Source: Halolamina sediminis (GTDB taxonomy: Archaea > Halobacteriota > Halobacteria > Halobacteriales > Haloferacaceae). Taken from it: a DNA stretch of 64,000 nt. The notes under the pieces are model-generated. The model ran no database searches. It was not told where the DNA came from and saw only the letters and a program-made list of their open reading frames with translations. Below, piece by piece: positions 17,313 to 25,620 of the stretch. Positions within the stretch are counted from its first letter, which is position 1. Each line of letters begins with the position of its first letter. The stretch spans positions 1,116,001-1,180,000 of the forward strand of contig NZ_CVUA01000001.1 in the NCBI RefSeq assembly GCF_001282785.1, in the 5' to 3' direction. The position numbers and the translations under genes were made by a program.

Positions 17313-17486
17313 TCAGAGGCGCGTCACCAGCAGGTAGCCGACGAGCGCGAGTCCGAGCAGCAGTCCGACGAGGTAGGCGACGAACCGGCGGTTCCCGCCA
17401 CCGAGGGCGGCGTCGAACAGCACGCTCGCCGCGCCCCACACCGCGAGGACGATGCCGACGAGGAGGACCGTCTCAGCGGCCGCCAC
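17313..17486 (-). CDS. 57-residue membrane protein with two helices
   Basis: This short frame starts with GTG (MAAAETVLLVGIVLAVWGAA), bounded upstream by an in-frame stop. It encodes two hydrophobic helices, about residues 4-24 and 36-55, linked by a basic loop (GGGNRRF). That is a plausible small inner-membrane protein. Codon usage is normal for the window. I see no clear promoter, so confidence is moderate. It converges on GTP cyclohydrolase III. Confidence 0.45.
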   Translation of the reverse strand: MAAAETVLLVGIVLAVWGAASVLFDAALGGGNRRFVAYLVGLLLGLALVGYLLVTRL

Positions 17487-17552
17487 CGTGGATCACGTCC
17501 CTGAGCGCGAGCCGACGCCGCTTAGCCGTTGTGGCACGCCCCTTCCGCAACC

Positions 17553-17560
17553 GCTTTTTC
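17553..17560 (+). promoter_or_regulatory. TATA-like box for the HisG-like gene
   Basis: GCTTTTTC is centred about 27 bases before the ATG at 17583. It also supports choosing that start over the earlier in-frame ATG at 17529. Confidence 0.5.
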
Positions 17561-17582
17561 CGTCGGCCCCCTCGCACGGGTA

Positions 17583-18491
17583 ATGACTGAGCCGGTACCC
17601 GTCGCGGTTCCCCGGAAGGGGCGGCCGCTGGAGGCGGTGCTGGAGCGGGTCGCCACCGTCGCCGACACCCTCGACGCCGACGCGACGGTCGATCAGGTGA
17701 CCTCCGTGCTCCGCTACGAGAAGGCGATCACGAAGGGCGAACAGACCCCGGAGAAGGGGAGCTACGAGCGACTGCTCGAGTACTCCGCGCCCGCCGACCC
17801 GTCGGGGCCGGAGTTCACGCTGCTCCGGGACGACCGCGAGGGAAAGCCCCGGCGGATCGTCTTCGACAGTCTCACCGTCGAGCTCGACGGGACGCCGGTC
17901 CACCTGGTCGGTCGGGAGGAGCCGTTCCGCGCGCTGCGGACCCACGAGTTCGCGCTCGGCTTCGACGCCGCCGATCTGGTGCTGGAGGAGGTCGTCTCCC
18001 TCGGCCCGGAGGGCGTCGACAACCTCGCCGCCGTCAACGAACGGATCGACCCGACGGAGTCCGACGTACGCGTCGTCACCGGGCTCGGCGACACGGTGTA
18101 CCACACGCTGCTCGGGACGCCCGAGACAGTCCCCTCCGGCACCGATCTCGACCGGGCGTTCCTCGCCGACTACGAGGGGCCGCTCTGTATCTCGCCGCGC
18201 TACGAGCGGCTGGTAGAGGCGGTGCTGGGAATGGACGCCCTCGACGGAATCGAGTTCGTCTACCCCGAGAACGGGCAGGAGGAGGAAGCCGCCATCGCCG
18301 CGGCCGGCGTCGGCGTCTACCTCACCGTCACCGGGAACACTGCCCGCGACCACGGGCTCGTGCTGGGTGAACAGCTGTTCCCCAGCGAGACCGTGTTACT
18401 CGAAAACACCGCCGAAGTTGACAGCGAGATCGAGGCCGTACGCTCGATCATCACCGGCGGGCTCCGCGAGGAGACGGAACTCTGGGCGTAG
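17583..18491 (+). CDS. HisG-like protein (ATP phosphoribosyltransferase fold), role unknown
   Basis: This 302-residue protein begins like HisG: PVAVPRKGRPLEAVLE. A middle segment EFALGFDAADLVLEE corresponds to the substrate-recognition region of the type 2 periplasmic-binding-like fold. The C-terminal part, YLTVTGNTARDHGLVLGEQL, resembles the phosphate-binding TGTTL-x-NGL loop of HisG but is altered (TGNTARDHGL). It is probably a HisG relative rather than the histidine enzyme, since no his genes are near and the loop diverges. The two-domain length fits the long-form fold without the regulatory domain. Confidence 0.55.
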   Translation: MTEPVPVAVPRKGRPLEAVLERVATVADTLDADATVDQVTSVLRYEKAITKGEQTPEKGSYERLLEYSAPADPSGPEFTLLRDDREGKPRRIVFDSLTVELDGTPVHLVGREEPFRALRTHEFALGFDAADLVLEEVVSLGPEGVDNLAAVNERIDPTESDVRVVTGLGDTVYHTLLGTPETVPSGTDLDRAFLADYEGPLCISPRYERLVEAVLGMDALDGIEFVYPENGQEEEAAIAAAGVGVYLTVTGNTARDHGLVLGEQLFPSETVLLENTAEVDSEIEAVRSIITGGLREETELWA

Positions 18492-18510
18492 CTCGAACCG
18501 GAGTCGTCAG

Positions 18511-18518
18511 AGCTTACC
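18511..18518 (+). promoter_or_regulatory. TATA-like box for btpA-like gene
   Basis: AGCTTACC lies about 27 bases before the ATG at 18541. Confidence 0.45.
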
Positions 18519-18540
18519 CGGGCCGGTTCGACGCTCGGCT

Positions 18541-19359
18541 ATGGATATCGAAGCCACGTTCGGACGGAGCCGGCCGATCGTCGGGATGGTCCACCTCGAC
18601 CCGCTGCCGGGCGCGCCGAAGTTCGACGGCGACCGCGCGGCTGTGATCGAGCGAGCCCGTGCCGACGCCCGGGCGCTCGAAGCGGGCGGCGTCGACGCCG
18701 TGATGGTCGAGAACTTCGGCGACGCGCCGTTCTACCCCGACGACGTGCCCAAACACGTCGTCGCCTCGATGACTCGCGCCGCGGGCGCGGTCGCCGACGA
18801 GATCGACCTACCGGTGGGCGTGAACGTACTCCGGAACGACGCCGCCGCCGATCTCGCAGTCGCACAGGCCGTCGGTGCGGAGTTCATGCGAGTGAACATC
18901 CACACCGGCGCACGTGTCGCTGATCAGGGGATCATCGAGGGGAAGGCCTACGAGACGATGCGGGAGCGCGACCGCCTCGGTGCCGACGTGGCAGTGTTCG
19001 CCGACCACGACGTCAAACACTCCGCACCCGTCGCTGCCGAGGACTTCACCGCCGAGTCCTTCGCCGACAACGTCGAGCGCGGGCTTGCCGACGCCACGGT
19101 CGTCTCGGGGATGGGCACCGGCCACGCCGTCGACCACGAGACTCTCCAGCAGGCGTCCGACCGTCGCGAGGAGTTCGGGCTGGACGTGCCGCTGTTCGTG
19201 GGCAGCGGCGTCACGCCCGACACGGTCGGGGACATCCTCTCGATCGCCGACGGCGTCATCGTCGGCACCGCGCTCAAGTCGGGGTCTGCCTCCGGCGACC
19301 CCGTGAGCGAGGAACGAACCCGGGAGCTCGTCGCCGCCGCCGACGAGGTCCGGGAGTAG
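18541..19359 (+). CDS. BtpA/SgcQ family TIM-barrel protein
   Basis: This 272-residue protein is recognised by PIVGMVHLDPLPGAPKF at the start, then GVDAVMVENFGDAPF, VGVNVLRNDAAADLAVA and FMRVNIHTGA, and a C-terminal phosphate-site strand, DGVIVGTALKSG. Family members include cyanobacterial BtpA, needed for photosystem I stability, and SgcQ. In archaea the role is unknown. The barrel with a phosphate-binding end suggests an enzyme on a sugar or nucleotide phosphate. The start at 18541 is fixed by a promoter-like box and the conserved N-terminus. Confidence 0.9.
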   Translation: MDIEATFGRSRPIVGMVHLDPLPGAPKFDGDRAAVIERARADARALEAGGVDAVMVENFGDAPFYPDDVPKHVVASMTRAAGAVADEIDLPVGVNVLRNDAAADLAVAQAVGAEFMRVNIHTGARVADQGIIEGKAYETMRERDRLGADVAVFADHDVKHSAPVAAEDFTAESFADNVERGLADATVVSGMGTGHAVDHETLQQASDRREEFGLDVPLFVGSGVTPDTVGDILSIADGVIVGTALKSGSASGDPVSEERTRELVAAADEVRE

Positions 19360-19498
19360 CCGTCGCTGCCGACGAAGGGAGCGAACAGGCGGCCGCCGCG
19401 TGCCCGAGGCGTGTGGCCGCACAGCCGCGGACGCCCCGGGTCGGTTCTCAGCGCATCGACGGGCCTGCCCGCGCTCTCGGTCAAAAGGGTTCGCCCGA

Positions 19499-20167
19499 TC
19501 AGCCGAGCAGGTCGTCGAGGGTGTCCCGGATCCAGTCCATCTCGTCCTCGTTCACTTGGTGACCCAGCCCCTCGTAGAGCCGTGTCGTCACGTCGGAACC
19601 GCACTCCCGGTAGGCGTCGGCGGACTCCCGGACCCGTGACGCGGGAATGTGCGGATCGTCCTCGTCGCAGCCGAAGAGGGCGGGCGTTCCGTCGAGGCCT
19701 CTCTCCTCATCGTCGGGCACCGTCGTGTTTTCGGGGCCCATCAGGCAGCCACTGAGTGCTGCCAGTCCGCCGTAGCGCCGTGGGTTCCGGTAGACGTACT
19801 CGGCGGCGAGGCAGGCGCCTTGAGAGAACCCGAGCACGACCACCTTCCCCCCCGGGACGCCGGCGTCGTGCGCCAGGTCGATCGCGTCGTGGACCGCGCG
19901 AAGTGCCGAGTCGAGGTGTGGCTGATTCAGTTCGCGCTCGTCCGTGGCGGCGTGGGGGTACCAGGTGTTGTGGTACGCTTCCGGCGCGATGTGGGCCACA
20001 CCAGAGCGGCCGAGCTCGTCGGCGAGATCGAGCACGGTGCCCGGACGGGCGCCGCGACCGTGGAGCAGGACCAGCGCCGCCTCGGCCGCGGCCTTCGGCG
20101 CGCCGGCGGTCAGGATCGGCTGGCCCGCGTGGGGGCCGTCGCCGCCGACGGTCGGGAGATCAGTCAT
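19499..20167 (-). CDS. Carboxylesterase/phospholipase, MhqD-like alpha/beta hydrolase
   Basis: This 222-residue cytoplasmic hydrolase has an oxyanion region VLLHGRGARPG near residue 35 and the nucleophile elbow LGFSQGACLA at about residue 115. An aspartate follows (FGCDEDDPHIP), and the catalytic histidine is in GLGHQVNEDE near the end. This matches the esterase family that includes Bacillus MhqD/MhqP-type proteins. The ATG at 20167 overlaps the stop region of the upstream dioxygenase gene by 8 bases, so the two are translated together. Probable role: removing quinone- or glyoxal-derived esters, inferred from the operon. Confidence 0.85.
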   Translation of the reverse strand: MTDLPTVGGDGPHAGQPILTAGAPKAAAEAALVLLHGRGARPGTVLDLADELGRSGVAHIAPEAYHNTWYPHAATDERELNQPHLDSALRAVHDAIDLAHDAGVPGGKVVVLGFSQGACLAAEYVYRNPRRYGGLAALSGCLMGPENTTVPDDEERGLDGTPALFGCDEDDPHIPASRVRESADAYRECGSDVTTRLYEGLGHQVNEDEMDWIRDTLDDLLG

Positions 20168-21269
20168 CCGTCGCATCCCGGCGCTCCGGATCGGCGTCGA
20201 ACTGTACCGGCTCGTCGAGCGGCGGGAGCTGCTCGCGGAGCATCGCCTCGTCCTCCTGCAGCCACGGCGGCAGGCGGAGGTCGGTCCCGAGTTCGTCGGT
20301 CGGCTCGTCGCGCGTGAGCCCGGGGCCGTCGGTCGCGAGTTCGAACAACACGCCGCCGAGGTCGCGGACGTACACCGAGTCGAAGTAGTAGCGGTCCCGG
20401 GACGGCGACGGGGAAAGCCCAGCGTCGATCAGTCGGTCGCGCCACGCCTCGAGCGCGGTGCGGTCGGGCACGCGGAGCGCGACGTGGTGGCCCGTCCCGG
20501 CGCCCTCCTTCCCCCACGACTCCTCGCGGGCGTAGAGGTCGATCACGGTGCCGGGTGTCGGATCTCGGGCGAGGTCGGTCGTGTCGGCGTCCAGCCCTTC
20601 CGACTCGACGCCGTCGGCCCCGGCGACGTAGCGAACGCGGTCGCCCGCCTGCCCGACGAGGCCGAACCCGAACAGCTCCAGCACGCGCCCGGTGACGTAG
20701 GGGCTGTTCGAGCGTAGCGTGACCGAGTGAACGCCCCGGATGGCGTGATCAGTCGGAACCGTCTCGTCCCACGGATCGACGGCGCGTTCGTCGGTTCCGA
20801 GGACGCCGGCGGACTCGCTCTCGACCAACGCGAGGTCGAGGCCGTCCGGGTCGGTGAAGGTGAGGACCGGTTCGTCGAAGCGTTCGCTGGGGCCGTCGAC
20901 GGCGACGCCGCGGTCGGCGAGCCGGTCCTGCCAGCCGTCGAGGCTCCCCTCGGGGACCGCAAACGCCGTCTCGCTCGGCTGCCCGGCACCGCGGCGCCCC
21001 CCGGCGTCGAGGGGGTAGGGGAACGCCGTGAACGTCGTTCCCGTCGTCCCTGCTCCGTCGCCGAAGTAGAGGTGGTGGACCGCGGGCTCGTCGTGGTTGA
21101 CGGTGCGCTTGACGAGGCGCAGTCCGAGCACGTCGCGGTAGAACGTCAGCGTCCCGTGCGGATCGCCGCTGACGACGGAGACGTGGTGGATGCCGGGCGT
21201 GTCCGGGGCGGTCGTCTCGGCGTTGCCGTCGGGCGCCAGCGTGTCGAGTTCGGGTTCCCGCTCGCTCAC
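20160..21269 (-). CDS. Ring-cleaving dioxygenase, MhqO-like (two glyoxalase domains)
   Basis: This 369-residue protein is made of two vicinal-oxygen-chelate (glyoxalase) modules, about residues 25-165 and 190-320. The first starts GIHHVSVVSGDPHGTLTFYRDVLGLRLV and the second AIRGVHSVTLRSNSPYVTGRVLEL. Candidate metal ligands include a histidine in each opening strand and the acid in FDSVYVRDLGGVLFELAT. The pattern matches MhqO-type putative ring-cleaving dioxygenases induced by hydroquinones in Bacillus. Both gene ends overlap neighbours (8 bases downstream, 4 upstream), so this is a tight operon. Confidence 0.85.
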   Translation of the reverse strand: MSEREPELDTLAPDGNAETTAPDTPGIHHVSVVSGDPHGTLTFYRDVLGLRLVKRTVNHDEPAVHHLYFGDGAGTTGTTFTAFPYPLDAGGRRGAGQPSETAFAVPEGSLDGWQDRLADRGVAVDGPSERFDEPVLTFTDPDGLDLALVESESAGVLGTDERAVDPWDETVPTDHAIRGVHSVTLRSNSPYVTGRVLELFGFGLVGQAGDRVRYVAGADGVESEGLDADTTDLARDPTPGTVIDLYAREESWGKEGAGTGHHVALRVPDRTALEAWRDRLIDAGLSPSPSRDRYYFDSVYVRDLGGVLFELATDGPGLTRDEPTDELGTDLRLPPWLQEDEAMLREQLPPLDEPVQFDADPERRDATDD

Positions 21270-21904
21270 AGTCCCCCCGTCCCGGAGGACGCCGTCGTGG
21301 GGATCTCGATCTCCTCGATCGGGATGTCGAGCTCCTCCAGCGCGGCGCGCATGTGCTCGTCTTTCACGTACTCGTCGCCGTCGTCGACGCGGTGGGCCTG
21401 CGCGTGGGCCAGCACTTCCCCTCGGCGGTCGTCGGGGATCTTGAACTTGTCGGCGGCGAGCTCGATCGTGAGCCCGTTGTGGTCACGGGTGTACAGCGAG
21501 TGGAACGCGCCGCGGTCGAACTCGTTGTAGCCGTAGCCCGCGTCCTCCAGCCCCTCGGCGATCTCCGCGAGGCGCTCGCCGTCGACGCTGAACGCGAGGT
21601 GGTGGACCCCGCCCTGGCCGACGCGCTGCGGGCGGTTGTCGGAGTCCCGATCGCTCACGAAGAACGTGATGATCCGGCCGTCGCCGGCGTCGAAGAATAG
21701 GTGGGTCGCCTCGGGGTTGTCGAGGTTCGGCTGGCGCAGCACTAGGGGCATGCCGAGGATGTCCCGGTAGTACGCGACGGTGTCTTCCTCGTTGCTCCCG
21801 ATCAGCGTGATGTGGTCGACGCCGGTGACCCCGACGGGGCTGTCGGGTTTCTCGGCGGTGACGGGGATGTCGCTCTCGTCGGCTTGGGTGGGTGCGTCGG
21901 ACAT
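21266..21904 (-). CDS. Glyoxalase/VOC-fold protein
   Basis: This 212-residue protein has an N-terminal VOC module at about residues 25-150, starting GVDHITLIGSNEEDTVAYYRDILGMPLV and ending HNGLTIELAADKF. The C-terminal tail of about 60 residues is acidic and helical. The histidine of GVDHI, the later HHLAF and the glutamate of IELA are the usual metal ligands. It is the first gene of the three-gene operon, and its TGA overlaps the next ATG (ATGA). A TATA-like GGCTATAGGCG at 21936-21946 would give a leader of about 11 bases. Confidence 0.85.
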   Translation of the reverse strand: MSDAPTQADESDIPVTAEKPDSPVGVTGVDHITLIGSNEEDTVAYYRDILGMPLVLRQPNLDNPEATHLFFDAGDGRIITFFVSDRDSDNRPQRVGQGGVHHLAFSVDGERLAEIAEGLEDAGYGYNEFDRGAFHSLYTRDHNGLTIELAADKFKIPDDRRGEVLAHAQAHRVDDGDEYVKDEHMRAALEELDIPIEEIEIPTTASSGTGGL

Positions 21905-22004
21905 AGTTGTCTCGTGTTACTGGCTTGGCGGGCCTCGCCTATAGCCGTTCCCGGACACTCTCACCACCCGGTGACGTGAGTGTTAGCGGTCGATTCGGTG
22001 GGAA

Positions 22005-22604
22005 TCAGATCCCCAGCCACTCGTCGTTCCGAACCTCGTACCCGCTCTCCCGGGTGATCTTCGCGCCCTGCCGGCGTACGTCCCGCGAGCCGGGGAGCTT
22101 CCCCTTCTCCTCGATCCGGTCGACGATCCAGTCGGTGATCGTACGGACGCCCTCGTCCTCGTCGAGCGTGTCGACCGCCTGCAGCGCGCGGATCGTCTTC
22201 TCGTAGGCGTCGCGCTGGCTCGCCGAGTACTCCACGTTCGGGATCGTCTCGCTGGCTTCGACGATGCGCTTCATCGCCGCCGCGAGCGTCGGCCGCTGGA
22301 TCCTGCTCCGGACGACCGCGGGCGCCTCGAACGTCTCGACCTCCGCCTCCGGGAGCAGCTCCTGTACCGCGTACGTCTCCTGCCCCGCAGTGACTCGACG
22401 CTCGCCGACAGTGTCGACAATCTCGGCGGCGGTCGCGGGGAAGGAGAGCGTGTCGAGCTCGGCCTCGATCTCGTCGAGCTCGGCGTCGTCGACGGGCGGC
22501 TCCGCCTCGTCGTATCGCTCCAGTTCGGTTCGAAGTGCGCGCTCGCGCTGTCGTCGCTCCTCGTCGGCGGCCTGCTTGTCTCGGCCTTGCTTGTCGTCTG
22601 CCAT
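22005..22604 (-). CDS. Haloarchaeal protein resembling DUF5789
   Basis: This 199-residue cytoplasmic protein has a charged N-terminus (GRDKQAADEERRQRERALR) and a segment LSFPATAAEIVDTVGERRVT that resembles DUF5789-type proteins. The extra C-terminal half contains IPNVEYSASQRDAYEKTIRA and KLPGSRDVRRQGAKITRESG, which looks like a small helical DNA- or RNA-binding unit. The mapping to DUF5789 is from memory of typical members. A strong TATA-like GGGTTATACCC lies 27 bases before the ATG. Confidence 0.65.
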   Translation of the reverse strand: MADDKQGRDKQAADEERRQRERALRTELERYDEAEPPVDDAELDEIEAELDTLSFPATAAEIVDTVGERRVTAGQETYAVQELLPEAEVETFEAPAVVRSRIQRPTLAAAMKRIVEASETIPNVEYSASQRDAYEKTIRALQAVDTLDEDEGVRTITDWIVDRIEEKGKLPGSRDVRRQGAKITRESGYEVRNDEWLGI

Positions 22605-22625
22605 TGTGTCTATTAGCGCACCGAC

Positions 22626-22636
22626 GGGTATAACCC
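22626..22636 (-). promoter_or_regulatory. TATA-like box for the DUF5789-like gene
   Basis: Minus-strand GGGTTATACCC is centred 27 bases before the ATG at 22604. It is partly palindromic, so an overlapping operator is possible. Confidence 0.55.
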
Positions 22637-22662
22637 TATGGCCAAGGGTCAGTTTTCGCCGC

Positions 22663-23616
22663 TCAGATGCCCCGATCGCTCAGGAACGCCAGAATCGCGT
22701 CACGGTCGGGCAGCCCGCCGCGAGCCCCCGCGGCGCGGCAGTTCGTCGCCGCCGCAGCCGCCGCGAACCGTCCCGCCCGCTCGGGGTCGGCGTCGCCGAG
22801 CAGCCAGCGCTCGGTCAGCGCCGCCGTGAACGCGTCGCCGGCACCGGTCGTGTCCGTCGCGTCGACGTCGAACGCCGGGATCTCGGTCGTCGCCTCGCCG
22901 TAGAACAGCGTCGCGCCCTCGGTGCCGAACGTAACCGCGCCGCGCGAACAGCCCCGATCGCGGAGCGCGCCGACGGCCGCCTCCGCGGGGCAGTCGAGGT
23001 ACGACTCAGCGGCCACTTCTGCCGTAACGAACAGCTCTGCGGTCTCGACCACGCGGTCGATCGTCGAGGGCTCGGTGCCGCGCCCCCGGAGCTCTTCGAG
23101 GGGCCCGGAAAGGTCGAACGCGAGCGCAGGCCCGCCGTCCTCGCGAGCGATCTCGACGATCTCTGCGGTGACGGGGTCGGGCGCGTACGCGGTGACGAAC
23201 ACCGTGTCGGCGGCCCGGATCGCGGCGCGATCGTCGTCGTCCAGTCGGAGTCGAACCGTCGAGTCGCCCGCGGTCACGATCATGCGTTCGCCGGCGTCGT
23301 CGCGGAGGATCACGCAGTGGGTCGTCGTGCCGGCGCCGCGCCGGATCAGCGCGGTCGAGACCGGCCCGGCCTCCAGGTCCACGAGCACGCGGTCGCCGAG
23401 GTCGTCGGTCCCGAGCCGTCCGATCAGGGCGGTGTCGCGGCCGAGCCGCGCGAGGCCGGTCGCGACGTTGGCGCCGACGCCGCCGAAGCGCTCGGTGGCC
23501 TCGCGGGCGAACGCGCCGCCGTCCGGGTCGGGGAGGTTCGTCACGTCGTAGAACCGATCGACGGTCGCGGCCCCGACGGCCACGACCTCGGGCGAGGGGT
23601 CGGCTGAGTCGGCCAT
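22663..23616 (-). CDS. PfkB-family carbohydrate kinase
   Basis: This 317-residue ribokinase-type enzyme has the N-terminal substrate motif GGVGANVATGLARLGRDTALIGRLGTD at about residues 45-72. The C-terminal PfkB signature DTTGAGDAFTAALTERW, with the catalytic aspartate, is at about residues 257-273. Both are intact. The substrate, probably a sugar or nucleoside, cannot be fixed from sequence; haloarchaeal homologues include 2-keto-3-deoxygluconate and fructose-1-phosphate kinases. It is a single gene, divergent from threonine deaminase. Confidence 0.88.
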   Translation of the reverse strand: MADSADPSPEVVAVGAATVDRFYDVTNLPDPDGGAFAREATERFGGVGANVATGLARLGRDTALIGRLGTDDLGDRVLVDLEAGPVSTALIRRGAGTTTHCVILRDDAGERMIVTAGDSTVRLRLDDDDRAAIRAADTVFVTAYAPDPVTAEIVEIAREDGGPALAFDLSGPLEELRGRGTEPSTIDRVVETAELFVTAEVAAESYLDCPAEAAVGALRDRGCSRGAVTFGTEGATLFYGEATTEIPAFDVDATDTTGAGDAFTAALTERWLLGDADPERAGRFAAAAAATNCRAAGARGGLPDRDAILAFLSDRGI

Positions 23617-23792
23617 ACCCGGGCTGGGTCGTCCCGGGAGATAAGTCCACGGCGCGTCGGTGCCGAATCGGCCCGACAGCGTCGCGGTGTTCGCTGGCTC
23701 CGGCGATGGACGAACGAAGGACTAAGGCGGTGTCGACCCCACTTCGACGGCGTGAACGACCACGTGACCCGACAGGGGAGCCGCCCCGCCGC

Positions 23793-23800
23793 GGAGGTGG
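23793..23800 (+). promoter_or_regulatory. Shine-Dalgarno site deciding the ilvA start
   Basis: GGAGGTGG is complementary to the 16S rRNA end and lies four bases before the GTG at 23805. It supports this start over the upstream ATG. Confidence 0.65.
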
Positions 23801-23804
23801 GGCA

Positions 23805-25025
23805 GTGACGGTCTCGCTCGACGACGTGCGCGCGGCCCGCGAGCGCCTCGCCGACGCCGAGGGGATCCGCGAGACGCCGGTGATGCACAACCAGACGCTC
23901 AGCGAGCGCGTCGGCGCCGACGCGTGGCTCAAGCTGGAGCAGTTCCAGAAGACGGGCTCGTTCAAACCCCGCGGGGCGTACAACCGGATCAGCGAGGTTG
24001 CCGAGCGCGGCGAGGCCGATCGAGTCGTCGCCGCGAGCGCGGGCAACCACGCACAGGGGGTCGCGTACGCCGCGACCGCGCGGGGGCTCGACTCGCTGGT
24101 GTTCATGCCCGAGACGGCGCCGCAGGCCAAGATCGACGCCACCGAAGGATACGGCGCGACGGTCGAACTCCGCGGGGAGACGTTCGCGGAGGCGATGGCC
24201 GCGGCTCAGGATCGCGCGGACGAGCCGGGGACCGCGTTCGTGCACGCCTACGACGACCCCGCGGTGATCGCCGGGCAGGGGACGCTCGGCCTCGAACTGC
24301 TGGAGCAGGTGCCCGACCTCGACACCGTCGTCGTCCCGATCGGCGGCGGCGGGCTGATCTCCGGCGTCGCGACGGCAATGCAGGCCGCCGACCGCGACGT
24401 TCGCGTCGTCGGCGTGCAGGCCGAGGACGCCGCGACGGCGCCGGAGAGCCTGCGGAAAGGCGAGCCCGTCGAGAACGAGAACCCCGACACGATCGCCGAC
24501 GGGATCGCGACGGGCAGCCTCTCTCAGCGAACCTTCGAGATCATCCAGAAGCGCGTCGACGAGGTGGTGACGGTCTCGGACACCGAGATCGCCTCCGCGA
24601 CGCTGTGGCTGCTCGAACGGACCAAGCAGCTCACCGAGGGGGCGGCCGCGGCCTCGGTCGCGCCGCTGCTCTCGGAGACGATCGAGGTCGACGGCACCGT
24701 CGCCCCGCTGCTCTGCGGTGGCAACATCGACATCGCGACGCTGCAGGACGTGCTGACCCGCGCGCTGGTCGACCGCCGGCAGTTCGTCACGCTCCGGGTC
24801 CGGATCGACGACCAGCCGGGCGTGCTCGGCGAGCTCGCGTCGCTGATCGGCGAGCACGACACCAACATCCGTAGCGTGCGCCACGACCGGTCCGAGGAGG
24901 GGCTCCCGGTTGGCGAGGCGGACCTCGTCATGCGGCTGACGACGCCCAGCGAGGCGGCCATTCAGGGAATTATCCGGGACATCGAGGACGCGGGCTACCG
25001 CGTCCGGGATCTCGTCCCCTCGTAG
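23805..25025 (+). CDS. ilvA: Threonine ammonia-lyase with ACT domain
   Basis: This 406-residue PLP enzyme converts threonine to 2-oxobutyrate for isoleucine synthesis. PLP-lysine motif: FQKTGSFKPRGAYN near residue 50. Substrate loop: SAGNHAQGVAYAA. Phosphate-binding glycines: VPIGGGGLISG near residue 180. The last 80 residues are an ACT domain (LRVRIDDQPGVLGELASLIG), expected to sense an amino acid. I choose the GTG at 23805 because a Shine-Dalgarno GGAGGTGG ends four bases before it and family members begin at this point. The upstream in-frame ATG at 23706 would add unlikely basic residues. Unlike most genes here, it seems to have a leader. Confidence 0.93.
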   Translation: MTVSLDDVRAARERLADAEGIRETPVMHNQTLSERVGADAWLKLEQFQKTGSFKPRGAYNRISEVAERGEADRVVAASAGNHAQGVAYAATARGLDSLVFMPETAPQAKIDATEGYGATVELRGETFAEAMAAAQDRADEPGTAFVHAYDDPAVIAGQGTLGLELLEQVPDLDTVVVPIGGGGLISGVATAMQAADRDVRVVGVQAEDAATAPESLRKGEPVENENPDTIADGIATGSLSQRTFEIIQKRVDEVVTVSDTEIASATLWLLERTKQLTEGAAAASVAPLLSETIEVDGTVAPLLCGGNIDIATLQDVLTRALVDRRQFVTLRVRIDDQPGVLGELASLIGEHDTNIRSVRHDRSEEGLPVGEADLVMRLTTPSEAAIQGIIRDIEDAGYRVRDLVPS

Positions 25026-25070
25026 GGCGGTTGATCCCGAGCTCCCGCCGGGTCGCGCGGGCCTGAGCCG

Positions 25071-25388
25071 TCACTCGTCGACGCGCTCCCACGCCGCCGC
25101 CGACGTGATCGCCGGCCGCGCGTCGCGGAACTCCGCCTCGATCGCGCCGTAGAACCGAGTCCGTCCGACCGGGGTCCGGAGTCGAAGGACGAGCGTCTCC
25201 TCGGTCGCGTCGAACGCCGTTAGCGTCCAGCGTCCTTCGCTGTGCTGCCACTCGCCGACACGCTCGGCGTCGTCGACGATCCGGCTACCGAGCTTCCAGC
25301 TCTGTCGCGTGAGGTTGCGCAGGTCGAACGGGACGGCGTCGGGGAGCGACGCCGGACTCGGGCCGGCGTTCTGTACATGCGTCGCCAT
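25071..25388 (-). CDS. Small conserved protein of unknown function
   Basis: This 105-residue soluble protein has alternating strands (WTLTAFDATEETLVLRLRTP, then RFYGAIEAEFRDARPAITS). It resembles a compact beta-barrel with no recognisable catalytic residues. The start MATHVQNAGP is preferred over a methionine nine codons upstream. It converges with ilvA. The 72-base repeat array lies just upstream of its start. Confidence 0.65.
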   Translation of the reverse strand: MATHVQNAGPSPASLPDAVPFDLRNLTRQSWKLGSRIVDDAERVGEWQHSEGRWTLTAFDATEETLVLRLRTPVGRTRFYGAIEAEFRDARPAITSAAAWERVDE

Positions 25389-25428
25389 ACCACGCCACAA
25401 GTGACGCACTGCCAAAAATTGATCCCTT

Positions 25429-25620
25429 CGCGGTCGTGCGACGGAGCGCGCGACAGGTCGCGAGCCGAAATCGGCATCGCACGGTCACGGCAACACGTTC
25501 CGCAGTCGCGCGACGGAGCGCGCGACAGGTCGCGAGCCCGAATCGGCTACAGCACGGTCACGGCAACACGCTCCGCGGTCGCGGAACGGAGTCCGCGACA
25601 GGTCACGAGCCGTGACCGGC
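25429..25620. repeat. Three tandem imperfect repeats of about 72 bases
   Basis: Copies begin at 25429, 25501 and 25574, the last being shorter. Each has the core cgacggagcgcgcgacaggt, or a close variant, followed by tcgcgagcc. The first two also share cacggtcacggcaacacg. The core can fold as GCGCGCGAC-AG-GTCGCGAGC with one mismatch. The array fills the gap between two minus-strand genes and ends at the pirin stop codon. It may be a spreading terminator-like element; a related single copy lies at 5017-5055. Confidence 0.75.

Noticed and set aside
25429-25620. CRISPR array
   Set aside because: Only three copies of a 72-base unit occur, with no variable spacers of equal length and no cas genes.
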